Assembly (NCBI GenBank): GCA_020061965.1 | Contig: JAGUXG010000145.1 | Span: forward strand, 1-11,142 | DNA length: 11,142 nt | From: a bacterium | Lineage (GTDB): Bacteria > UBA9089 > UBA9088 > JAGUXG01 | Reading direction: 5' to 3' | Shown: piece after piece, positions 1 through 7,800 of the stretch | Layout: the number at the start of each line of letters is the position of its first letter | Numbering within the stretch: position 1 is the stretch's first letter | The notes under the pieces: model-generated | Database searches by the model: none | Told to the model about the DNA's origin: nothing | Seen by the model: the letters and a program-made list of their open reading frames with translations, nothing else | Translations under genes and position numbers: made by a program

Positions 1-47
1 CATTGCTATATTTTTTAATATTACATCCCAGATTAAAAAGTGGAAAT

Positions 48-1319
48 TTAGGGGTAATATATCTGTATGAAAATCGGTGTTAAACTCTTTTTCTTGATAG
101 CTAAAACGAGGCCAACTCCTACCATATTTGTCAAAAGGGATGAGCCTCCATAGCTCACAAAGGGAAGTGGAATACCAGTAGCCGGGAGGATGCCGAGGGT
201 GATACCAATATTAATAAAGACAGAGATGGCTATCATAGTTGAGATTCCAATGCCGAGAAAGCGCGAAAATCTATCTGGAGCCCTTTCTGCAATCTCAAGT
301 CCCCGAAAAATAAGTAATCCATAGAAAAAGAGAAGAAGAATACTGCCCACAAATCCAAACTCTTCAGCCCAAACAGAGAATATAAAATCAGTGGTTCGTT
401 CAGGTAGAAACCCTAAATGCGACTGGGTGCCTTTCAGAAATCCCATCCCTTTTAATCCGCCTCCACCAATAGCAATTTTAGATTGGATAATGTTATACCC
501 TGCGTCTAATGGGTCAATGGATGGTTTCAAAAAGACGATGAGCCTCTTTTCTTGATATGGCTTCAAGAGAAATGAACAAGATAAAGAGAGAAAAAGAGAA
601 AGAATAGAGGCAATGAATAGAAGCCACACCTTTTTATTCTTGCTAAAATAGGCTATGCTTGCAAAGATAATAAAAAGAAGAGTTATGATGGCACCCAAAC
701 TTATAAGAACAAAAGAGAGAGAAATGTCATACTCAAATTTTAATAAGGAGAAAAAGAGAAGGCCTATTACACCAACTCCTGCCAAGATCAAAAGAAAAAG
801 AAAGGAGATCTTCTCTATCCCTGTAAAATAAAGCATAACAAAAAATAAGCAGATAAAACTGAGGGATGTTCCCACATCAGGCTGGCAGAGGATGAGAAGA
901 ATAGGAAGGCTGCAGATTATGCATGTTGGTAGAATAAGTGAGGACCAGGAACCTGCTTCATCTTTATCACAAAGATAAGAAGCTAACATAATTATGAGAG
1001 CAAGTTTTGCCAGCTCAGATGGCTGAATAGAGATTCCACCTATCGTAAACCAGGAAGAGACATTTCTTATTGGTGGCATAAAGAGGACGACAATAAGAAG
1101 TAGTAAAGATGATATGTAAATGAATAAAGAGTTGCGTTTTAAGGTATGCGGGTCAATAAAGGATGCGGCTATCAAGCCAAGAAGCCCGAGAATAATCCAG
1201 ATAATCTGTTTCTTCCACAGTGGTGGAGTCCAATTATAACTGGCACTATAGATAGAAAGAGATCCAATAGTCACTAAGCCACAAAGGCTAACAACTAAAA
1301 TCCAATCAATCTTCTTCAC
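48..1319 (-). CDS. rodA: Rod-shape-determining peptidoglycan glycosyltransferase RodA (SEDS family)
   Basis: SEDS-family integral membrane polymerase that links lipid II into glycan strands during cell elongation, normally paired with a class B PBP (not in this window). Numbering from the GTG at 1319 (423 residues): QPSE at 99-102, QPDVGT at 146-151, the loop DPLDAGYNIIQSKIAIGGGG with D269 at the position of the essential Asp of characterised RodA, GTQSHLGFLPERTTDFIFSV from 297, and PLPFVSYGGSS at 384-394. The GTQ...LPE..TDFIFSV wording favours RodA over FtsW. About 12 hydrophobic segments are visible instead of 10, and the protein is longer than the usual roughly 370 residues. The extra stretch (about 193-252) lies before the large catalytic loop. 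I chose GTG 1319 because KKIDW before the first helix matches typical family N-termini. A GTG at 1361 would add 14 residues (LYLYFFALA) and is possible. Neither start has a clear Shine-Dalgarno. Identity is firm; the start is not. Confidence 0.93.
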   Translation of the reverse strand: MKKIDWILVVSLCGLVTIGSLSIYSASYNWTPPLWKKQIIWIILGLLGLIAASFIDPHTLKRNSLFIYISSLLLLIVVLFMPPIRNVSSWFTIGGISIQPSELAKLALIIMLASYLCDKDEAGSWSSLILPTCIICSLPILLILCQPDVGTSLSFICLFFVMLYFTGIEKISFLFLLILAGVGVIGLLFFSLLKFEYDISLSFVLISLGAIITLLFIIFASIAYFSKNKKVWLLFIASILSLFLSLSCSFLLKPYQEKRLIVFLKPSIDPLDAGYNIIQSKIAIGGGGLKGMGFLKGTQSHLGFLPERTTDFIFSVWAEEFGFVGSILLLFFYGLLIFRGLEIAERAPDRFSRFLGIGISTMIAISVFINIGITLGILPATGIPLPFVSYGGSSLLTNMVGVGLVLAIKKKSLTPIFIQIYYP

Positions 1320-1320
1320 A

Positions 1321-1340
1321 TTTTTTGCTAAAGCAAAAAA
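1321..1340. repeat. Perfect 9-bp inverted repeat at the rodA start
   Basis: TTTTTTGCT, two bases, then AGCAAAAAA. It sits directly before the GTG at 1319 and 5 bp downstream of a TATACT hexamer (minus strand, 1351-1346). If rodA starts at 1319, the palindrome occupies the 5' leader and could be an operator or a small hairpin. If it starts at 1361, the palindrome is coding. The A/T-rich arms make chance occurrence plausible. Confidence 0.4.
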
Positions 1341-1361
1341 ATATAAGTATAATCTCCCCAC

Positions 1362-1575
1362 TTATGCCGGTGTCTTTAGCTATTTGAACTCCATTTCAGA
1401 TGGGAACTTACCCCAATGTTTCCTGCCTCCTTTTTCAAGGATACCATTTCACATCAGGAGAATCAGTTCCTTCTTAATAGGTGTTAGCCCAAAATTGACC
1501 AAAAACTATCGAACATAGCAGGGAGACAAATTTACTATATTTTATCAGAGACTATCTTGTCAACAATATTTCATC
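1362..1575. other. Intergenic stretch without a recognisable gene
   Basis: This is the rodA-proximal part of the 655-bp divergent region. No open frame of convincing length or family resemblance is visible on either strand. Two near-identical 11-mers, CCATTTCAGAT (1391-1401) and CCATTTCACAT (1444-1454), lie 53 bp apart in direct orientation. A weak hairpin can form from GGGAAC and GTTTCC around 1405-1425. A -35-like AAGACA (minus strand, 1376-1371) lies 19 bp before the TATACT at 1351-1346 and may belong to a weak rodA promoter. No known riboswitch or RNA consensus was recognised. Confidence 0.5.
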
Positions 1576-1908
1576 CAGAACTTCCCCAACCTTACAAAAA
1601 GGGTTATTATAGTTCAAAATTATAGCAATAATTAGGTAGATTTCTCCTTTTCATATCTTCATCATCTTATTGTTTATTATTATTGTCAATCTATCTTTGT
1701 CTCTTGTCTCTTTTATTTTATATAGTAAGCTGATCTATTCTCGGTATACTTGCTTTAGATAAAAGGAGAAAGAGAGAAAGATTAGCGTCCCTATTGTATA
1801 TCGGCATAATTTGTATTTTACTTAAGAACTTCCCCCCTTTTCTCTCTTTTGGCATTACTCATTTAATCTTATCTATACAGAACTTTTGTAAAAGTTGGGG
1901 AAGTTCTG
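1576..1908. mobile_element. MITE-like non-coding element with terminal inverted repeats
   Basis: The ends form an inverted repeat. CAGAACTTCCCCAAC at 1576-1590 is matched perfectly by its reverse complement at 1894-1908. The match continues inward with one substitution and one extra base (1576-1599 against 1884-1908). The enclosed DNA is strongly AT-rich and has no credible coding frame. The flanks read ATC on both sides (1573-1575 and 1909-1911), a possible 3-bp target duplication that is too short to be convincing alone. A third partial copy, AGAACTTCCCC, lies inside at 1825-1835 in the orientation of the left end. The right end contains the palindrome AACTTTT-GT-AAAAGTT (1881-1896). Size, repeats and lack of genes fit a miniature inverted-repeat transposable element. 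A long-range regulatory inverted repeat is the alternative. No transposase is present to match it to. Confidence 0.5.
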
Positions 1909-1937
1909 ATCTGAAGACTATATAAACAAGAAAAACT

Positions 1938-1967
1938 TTGCCAATAATAGAAAGAGTTTGATATACT
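1938..1967 (+). promoter_or_regulatory. Sigma-70-like promoter with extended -10, 7 nt from the ATG
   Basis: TTGCCA (1938-1943, five of six matches to TTGACA), an 18-bp spacer, then TATACT (1962-1967), preceded by TGA, which gives an extended -10. Only 7 nt separate the hexamer from the ATG at 1975, so transcription would be expected to begin at or next to the start codon. No Shine-Dalgarno is present. Confidence 0.6.
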
Positions 1968-1974
1968 ACCAGAG

Positions 1975-2958
1975 ATGAGGAAAACTATCTTTTCCATAGG
2001 AATAAGTGTCATTTTTCTCTATCTTGCTGTCAGAAATGTGCCTTGGTTAGAGGCAAAAGAGTCGCTTTTTGGAGCAAATTACCTTTGGATGATACCAGCA
2101 ATGCTGATTATCGCTATCTCTTTTATTCTCCGTGCCATAAGATGGCAGTATCTTTTAGGCTCAGAAAAGAAGATATCCGTTAAAAGCCTATTCTCAGTAA
2201 TTATGATAGGATTCATGATGAATAATGTTGTTCCAGCAAGGATTGGAGATGTAGCCAGGGCTTTTCTTCTGGGAAAGAAAGAGGGTGTCTCTCGCTCACT
2301 CTCCTTTGGGACGATAGTTTTAGAAAGGATATTTGATGGAATTGCCCTTATTATTTTCTTTTGTATAGGTCTTTTCTTCTTTCCTATGCCTTCCTGGGCA
2401 AGAGGGGTTGGAATTATGAGTTTAACTATCTTTGGTCTGGGTATTCTTTCCCTCATTATCTTAAAGGCAAAAAGGGAGGTTGCTGTCAATCTTCTTATCA
2501 AAGCATCGGCGTTAGTCAGTAAAAAAGTTTCAGAGAGGATGGGCTATATCCTTCATAAATTCATCGGTGGTTTAGAGAGCCTTGGAAGGCCGGACCACAC
2601 ATTCCTGATCCTTTTCTGGTCAGTCATCTCCTGGTTGCTATTTGGTTTTGAGTTCCATCTTCTCTTTCTCTCTTTTGGCATCTCCAATCTTCCTCTTTAT
2701 GCCCCATACTTTGTGATGGCTATTGTTAGCCTGGGAACCCTTATTCCATCAGCTCCTGGTTATATTGGTGTCTTCCAGGCCTTCTGTATTGCAGGATTAG
2801 CTTTCTTTGGGATAGAAAAGGGTTTGGCTTTAAGCTACTCTGTGGCTGTGCATATAGCTCAGTATATTCCGGTTACTATCATAGGGTTATTCTTTCTGGC
2901 AAAGGAGGGTGTATCCTTTTCTTCCCTCCTCAAGCAAAAAAATGAAGTTAGAGCTTAG
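1975..2958 (+). CDS. YbhN/UPF0104-type integral membrane protein (LPG synthase transmembrane-domain family)
   Basis: Polytopic inner-membrane protein of the family related to the flippase/transmembrane domain of lysylphosphatidylglycerol synthase (COG0392, AglD/YbhN-like). Family landmarks are visible: RWQYLL at 56-61, NNVVPARIGDVARAFLLG at 83-100, ERIFDGIALI at 117-126, and IPSAPGYIGVFQAF at 257-270. About 8 hydrophobic helices cover the 327 residues, a normal length for stand-alone members. There is no C-terminal soluble aminoacyl-transferase domain, so lysine transfer to lipid is not indicated. Stand-alone members have been linked to lipid or glycolipid handling, but the substrate cannot be read from sequence. 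It leads an operon whose next gene, pyrD, overlaps its last 17 bases. The ATG at 1975 is fixed by the family-like N-terminus and the promoter just before it. Family assignment is confident; the biochemical role is unknown. Confidence 0.88.
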   Translation: MRKTIFSIGISVIFLYLAVRNVPWLEAKESLFGANYLWMIPAMLIIAISFILRAIRWQYLLGSEKKISVKSLFSVIMIGFMMNNVVPARIGDVARAFLLGKKEGVSRSLSFGTIVLERIFDGIALIIFFCIGLFFFPMPSWARGVGIMSLTIFGLGILSLIILKAKREVAVNLLIKASALVSKKVSERMGYILHKFIGGLESLGRPDHTFLILFWSVISWLLFGFEFHLLFLSFGISNLPLYAPYFVMAIVSLGTLIPSAPGYIGVFQAFCIAGLAFFGIEKGLALSYSVAVHIAQYIPVTIIGLFFLAKEGVSFSSLLKQKNEVRA

Positions 2959-3859
2959 TCTCAATATAGGTGGCTTGCATCTTTCAAATCCTGTCCTTCC
3001 AGCATCTGGGACATTCGGGTATGGAATAGAGTATGAAGAGATGGTGCCTTTGAACCAGCTCTCTGCTATAATTACCAAAGGTCTGACCCTGAAACCAAGA
3101 GAGGGAAATAAGCCATCAAGGATTGTGGAAACGGCTTCTGGCGTGCTTAATAGCGTTGGTCTTGAGAACATAGGTATTGAAGGCTTTATCAAAGAAAAAC
3201 TTCCTAAAGTAAGAAAACACAACATTCCTATCATAGTCAACATAGGGGGAGAGACAATTGCCGAATATGAGGAACTGGCAAATATCCTTGATACAGAGGA
3301 TGTGGAGGCTTTAGAGGTGAACATCTCCTGCCCGAATGTTCAAGAAGGTGGAGCCAGTTTTGGTAAAGACCCAAAGATAGCAGGTCTTGTTTTGGAAAAG
3401 GTGCGAAAGAGATTCAGCCGAACAATAATCGCCAAGATTCCTCCAGCAGACAATATCTGCCAGATTGCCTTAATCTGTCAAAAAGAAGGGGCAGATTCTA
3501 TCTCCCTTATCAACACGATAAAGGCTCTGGCTATTGATATTGAGACTCAAAGACCAATCTTAGGTGGCATATTTGGAGGCTTGTCTGGTCCTGCTATAAA
3601 ACCTGTAGCTCTTAAAATGGTCTGGGAGGTGAGCAGTCTCCTTGATATACCAGTAATTGGAATAGGCGGAATCTTTAGTGGCTCTGATGCCATTGAGTTT
3701 ATCCTGGCAGGCTCTTGTGCTGTTCAGGTTGGAACAGCAAACTTAGTTGACCCATTTTCTTGCATAAAGATTACTGAGGGGATAAGAGAGTATATGGCAA
3801 AAAAGAATATTGGTGATATAAAAGAGCTTATTGGAAAGGCTAAGGAGGCAATGAAATGA
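2942..3859 (+). CDS. pyrD: Dihydroorotate dehydrogenase, class 1B-like catalytic subunit
   Basis: FMN enzyme of de novo pyrimidine synthesis that oxidises dihydroorotate to orotate in the cytosol. Over 305 residues it shows NPVLPASGTFGYG (16-28), TKGLTLKPREGN (45-56), ETASGVLNSVGLEN (63-76), VNISCPNV with the class 1 catalytic-base Cys at 130, AKIPP with Lys165, INT at 190-192, GGLSGPAIKPVALK (212-225) and GIGGIFSGSDAIEFILAG (240-257). Class 1B is inferred from the motif wording. That class works with the FeS/FAD subunit PyrK, and no pyrK is present here. Some usually conserved positions differ: KLSPN is KIPPA, and the Gly-Met after INT is Ala-Leu. ATG 2942 starts the protein at the family N-terminus and overlaps the preceding gene by 17 bp. 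An AAAGGAGG at 2901-2908 abuts a GTG at 2909, too close for normal initiation and 33 nt from the ATG, so translational coupling is likely. Confidence 0.93.
   Translation: MKLELSLNIGGLHLSNPVLPASGTFGYGIEYEEMVPLNQLSAIITKGLTLKPREGNKPSRIVETASGVLNSVGLENIGIEGFIKEKLPKVRKHNIPIIVNIGGETIAEYEELANILDTEDVEALEVNISCPNVQEGGASFGKDPKIAGLVLEKVRKRFSRTIIAKIPPADNICQIALICQKEGADSISLINTIKALAIDIETQRPILGGIFGGLSGPAIKPVALKMVWEVSSLLDIPVIGIGGIFSGSDAIEFILAGSCAVQVGTANLVDPFSCIKITEGIREYMAKKNIGDIKELIGKAKEAMK
3842..3848 (+). promoter_or_regulatory. Shine-Dalgarno for the NDK-fold gene
   Basis: AAGGAGG, 7 nt before the ATG at 3856. The site lies inside the end of pyrD, and the ATG overlaps the pyrD TGA as ATGA. It picks 3856 over the nearby out-of-frame ATG at 3851. 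Confidence 0.75.
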
Positions 3860-4785
3860 CAGAAAGAACATTAGTAAATATTTACTCTTTGGCACTTGAG
3901 AGGTCTATTACAGGTGCCATCATCGGCATGCTCAGATTTATGGAGAAGCCAAAGGACCCTCTCGTTATGATTGCTGCAGACATCTATAACTTTACGCCAG
4001 AGTTGGCCAAAGGCTTGACAGAGACATTTATAGAGAAGAATGAAGAGGAAAAAACAGAGCTATTGGCTTATAAGTTTAACCGCATAAAATACAGGTATCC
4101 GAGGATGTTGAGCTTGGTGATTGAGGGGAATAATGCCATAGATAGGGTAAAAAAGATTATGGGCAAGGTAAATGTTAGAGATGGGAGAACCATTCTTGGT
4201 AGATTTGGCTTCTTTCATAAGGTTGATGGAAAGAACATCTGTGAATTTCCTGCCTCCTGTCCAAAGAACAAAGAGGAAGCAGAGACTCAGATAGAGCTTA
4301 TCTGGAAGAAGTATAAGGACTTGGGAGGGCCACTTTCTACATCCATAAACTATTCATCCAAAGAGCAGAATAGAATTGATTCAACTGTAGTCCTTATCAA
4401 ACCCAATGCCTTTGAGAAACCTTATGACCCAAGGCCAGGCGGCGTGATAGATATGATTGCGAGGACTGGGATGTATATCATCGGAGCAAAAGTGATTGTG
4501 CCAACAGAGGATGCGATGATGGAATTCTACATTCCACACAGAGAAAAGGGTTTCTATCAGGAGCTTGTTAGGTTTATGAGCAGAAAACCCTCTCTGGCAC
4601 TCCTTTATGAAGGTGTTAATGCCAGAGCAGAGATACGAGAGACAGCCCTCTCCCTCATCAGGCTGGTCTATACTGATAATATTACCCAAAATACCATTCA
4701 TACATCAGATACACCAGAAGACTTTATCAGGGAAAAAAGGGTTATTGACTTTGGGAATAATCTACTTAAAGAGATAGACAAGTAA
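3856..4785 (+). CDS. Tandem nucleoside-diphosphate-kinase-fold protein, first domain degenerate
   Basis: The 309 residues hold two NDK-like units, about twice the length of ordinary NDK. The C-terminal unit (about 176-299) keeps much of the active site. VVLIKPNAF has Lys182 of the KPD motif (here KPN). Arg261 and Arg269 match the two nucleotide-binding arginines, and QNTIHTSDTPED has Asn279 and His282, the phosphorylated histidine in NxxHGSDS. The N-terminal unit (about 4-153) is recognisable from LVIEGNNAIDRVKKIMG (87-103) and TILGRFG (112-118). Its KPD is YSL (10-12), the TIR arginine is Leu114, and the histidine position aligns with Glu130, so it should not be catalytic. The second unit also lacks the usual G..TNP..A.PGT segment. 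It could be a true kinase with a structural or regulatory half, or a non-catalytic binder. It is cotranscribed with pyrD, to which it is fused by ATGA overlap. Fold is confident; activity is unproven. Confidence 0.82.
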   Translation: MTERTLVNIYSLALERSITGAIIGMLRFMEKPKDPLVMIAADIYNFTPELAKGLTETFIEKNEEEKTELLAYKFNRIKYRYPRMLSLVIEGNNAIDRVKKIMGKVNVRDGRTILGRFGFFHKVDGKNICEFPASCPKNKEEAETQIELIWKKYKDLGGPLSTSINYSSKEQNRIDSTVVLIKPNAFEKPYDPRPGGVIDMIARTGMYIIGAKVIVPTEDAMMEFYIPHREKGFYQELVRFMSRKPSLALLYEGVNARAEIRETALSLIRLVYTDNITQNTIHTSDTPEDFIREKRVIDFGNNLLKEIDK

Positions 4786-4801
4786 TGAAATAGATAGATT
4801 A

Positions 4802-4830
4802 TTGACAAATAACAAAGAAAGGATTAAAAT
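4802..4830 (+). promoter_or_regulatory. Sigma-70-like promoter of the GAF-sensor operon
   Basis: TTGACA (4802-4807, consensus), 17-bp spacer, TAAAAT (4825-4830, five of six). It lies in the 60-bp gap after the NDK-fold gene. The -10 ends 15 nt before the ATG at 4846, so the predicted leader is under 10 nt. There is no proper Shine-Dalgarno, only GGA at 4838-4840. Confidence 0.7.
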
Positions 4831-4845
4831 TAGTATGGAATAAAA

Positions 4846-7800
4846 ATGGGTAAAGAATATGTTATTAAAAGATATAAGCTAAGCATAGCCGAACAATCCA
4901 TTAACTTCATTTTGTGGGGTATTGTCCTGGTTTTTATTGGGGTTGTTCTGTGGAGCTATTATAAAGAAGGGGGCCTTTTTGCTCAACCCCTTACTCTATT
5001 TTTGCTGATCCTTGTCCTCGGATACAATGTGGTCATAAGAACAGAGAGAGTAAGGAACTTTCAGAGGAGGGAGAGGCTTTCCTATCTTACCCAGGTCTCC
5101 CTTTCTTTAGCAAAATCCCTTGATGTAGAAGAGATTAGAATGATTTCTGCAGAGGCTGTGCTACTCCTGGTAAAAAATAGTTCAGCCTGTGTGATTGAGC
5201 AGATGGATGAGGAAGATCTTTGCCCAAAGTTTTATTTGGGATTGCCTGAGCCTCCTACTAATGAGTTTGGTAAAAAGGTTTTGAAGAAGGCCAGTCTCTT
5301 TGAGGAAAAGGGGCGACCTTATAAAATTGGTATTCCTTTGATCTCTGGGGATGATATTATTGGGAGTCTTGAGGTCTATCTTAAAAAAGGTTCTATAAAG
5401 CCTGAGGAGAAAGAAGCAATGACTATCCTTTCCTCTTACACGGCACAGGCTTTGGTAAATGCCGCTTCTTATGAAGAGACTGTCCTTGCTCTAAAAAAGG
5501 AGAGGGCTGGCTTACTTGCTGTTTCAAAGGTTGACAGATCTATCTCTGAGGAGAGGCTCAATCTCTCTGAACAACTGAATCTCATTCTGAAAGAGTCCTT
5601 CAGGGCAGTTGGTTCGACAAAGAGCGAGCTATGGATTGTTGAGAATGATGAATTTTCCTGTCTTACAACCTATCCGCTTGTTGATATGGTCTATGGGGTA
5701 AAGACAAAGATGGGAGAATCTTTGATTGGGCTTTGTGCCGAGTCCCAAAGACCAATAAATTGTCCAAACCTCTCTACTGAATCTAAATTTATAGACCATT
5801 TGAAAAGAAATTTGACAACAGGGCTTTATCTTCCGCTTATCTATCATAAGCAAATAGTTGGTGTGATGGCTCTCTTTAATAAAAAGCAAGATCGGCCCTT
5901 TTCTGATAGTGATATTCAAATATTGGACGGGTTATCTACTCAGGCAGCTATTGCCATCTATCAGGCAAAAATCCATGCTCGGCTTAGAAGCACTGCCTCT
6001 TCTCTTGTAGCTTTATATGAGATAAGCAGGTCCTTAGCAGAGGGAAAGGTGTTGGATGATGTGCTTCAATTGATATTGAAGAAGGGTTGTGAGCTCTTTT
6101 CTTGCGAGAATGGTTCTATTATGTTGTTTGAGGAAAAGACAGGGGAGCTTACCATTAGGTCTGCTATAGGATTATCAGAGGAGGTGATAAGGACTACAAA
6201 GAAGTATGTAGGAGATGGCTCTATAGCTGGTTGGGTGTCAAAAGAGAGAAAGCCATTAATTCTTCACGGCAGGGTGGCTGATGAGAGGTTTTCTTCAGTG
6301 AAGGAGATTGTGAAAGATGCCTTGTGCGTTCCTATGATTGCTAAGAATAGGTTGGTAGGAGTCTTTTCTTTAAGCAACAGAAAAGGCACTGGTCTTTTTG
6401 CCCAGAGGGATATGGAGCTTCTTTCCACATTGGCAAATGAAGCAGGGCTGGCTATTGAGACAGCCATACTTTATGATCTTGCCCAGAGAAGGATAAAGGA
6501 GCTTCTCGGAATAAAGAGGATAGCCTCTGAGATGATTATCACCAGGGATCCAAAGGAAGTGATAGGCAGTTGTCTTGATATTGGCAGAGAGGTATTTGAT
6601 GCTGAGTATGGTTGGTTTTTTATCCGAAAAGACTCTAAATATTTCTTCCATTCTATCAGAGGAAGGAAGAGGGTAGACGAGCGTAATTTTGGCCATATTA
6701 TATTTGGCGATAAGACTGTGGAGTGGGTTGGAGAAAAGCACGAGCCTTTAATTATTGATAATTGTGAGTATGACCCAAGGTTTACGGTGATAAAAGGGAT
6801 GAGCATCAACACCATTTTGGCTGTACCTGTTCTTAAAGAGAAGGATGTCTTGGGGGTTGTTCAGTTTTTGAATAAACTGCCCTACTTTACTAAGGATGAT
6901 ATCAGGATAGCTCAAGTTTTAGCTGACCAGATGGCAATTGCTATAGACAATGCTGAGTTTTTTAAGGAGACAAAGAGAAGGGTTTTTGAACTTTCAACGC
7001 TGAATCAGTTAGTCTCAACAATGACTTCCACAACTAATATCACTGAACTCTTGCCAAAGGTTGTGGCTTTATCCTCTAAGGTGATGAGGTCAAAGAAATG
7101 TTGGCTTCATTTTATTGAGGATGGAAAGCTTATCCTTTCTGGAGAAGTAGGTTTGAATGATCTGGAGAAGAAGAGGGAGTCTAATCTCTCTCTTCATAAA
7201 GGAATCGCTGGGTTTTGTGCAGGAGAGAAGAGAGGTCTGTTTATTTCAAACCTGATGGAGGATACGAGGCTAAGCAATGAAGATAAACAACTGTATAAGC
7301 CAGTCTCATATCTTTCCTGTCCTATTATGAGCAGAAATGAGGTGATGGGTGTGATATCTTGTTCCGATAAGATAGGTGGCGGATATAATGAGGAGGATTT
7401 CTCTCTCTTTACTACACTTTCGTCTCAGGTAGCCATTGCCATTCAGAATGCCTATCTTTATTCTGATCTTGAAAAACAAGGAAAAGAGACACTCAATACC
7501 CTTTCTGAAATCATTAGCTTAAAACATATTTATCTCAGCGGTTATATTGATAAGGTGGCAAATCTTTCTTTTGCTTTGGCTAAGAAAGCAGGTCTTGCGG
7601 TAGAGGAACAGGAGAGGATAAGGGATGCAGCAAGGCTCTGCGATATTGGAAAGATTAGAATTAGTGATGAGCTTCTCAAAAAACCAGATTCTGATCTTTC
7701 TGAAGACGAACTGGCAGGGATTAAAAAACATCCTTTGGTAAGCTGTCAAATTCTTAGAACGCAAAGCCTTCTTAAACCAATCCTTCCTATTGTCTATCAC

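Noticed and set aside
1362..1500. Structured RNA or riboswitch upstream of rodA
   Set aside because: Only short imperfect stems can be drawn, and no consensus of cyclic-di-GMP, TPP, SAM, FMN or cobalamin riboswitches, 6S RNA or tmRNA fits.
1470..1505. GTGTTAGCCCAAAATTGACC, which looks like a possible IS21-type terminal sequence
   Set aside because: Only one copy is visible, there is no matching opposite end and no transposase remnant nearby. The resemblance is from memory only.
2887..3324. Long antisense open frame across the start of pyrD and the end of the membrane gene
   Set aside because: It lies opposite strongly conserved pyrD codons, has no recognisable motif and is explained as a shadow of the coding strand.
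6471..6815. Overlapping antisense frames inside the GAF region
   Set aside because: Several such frames occur opposite the sensor gene. None has motifs, promoters or ribosome-binding sites, and the plus strand has clear GAF repeats.
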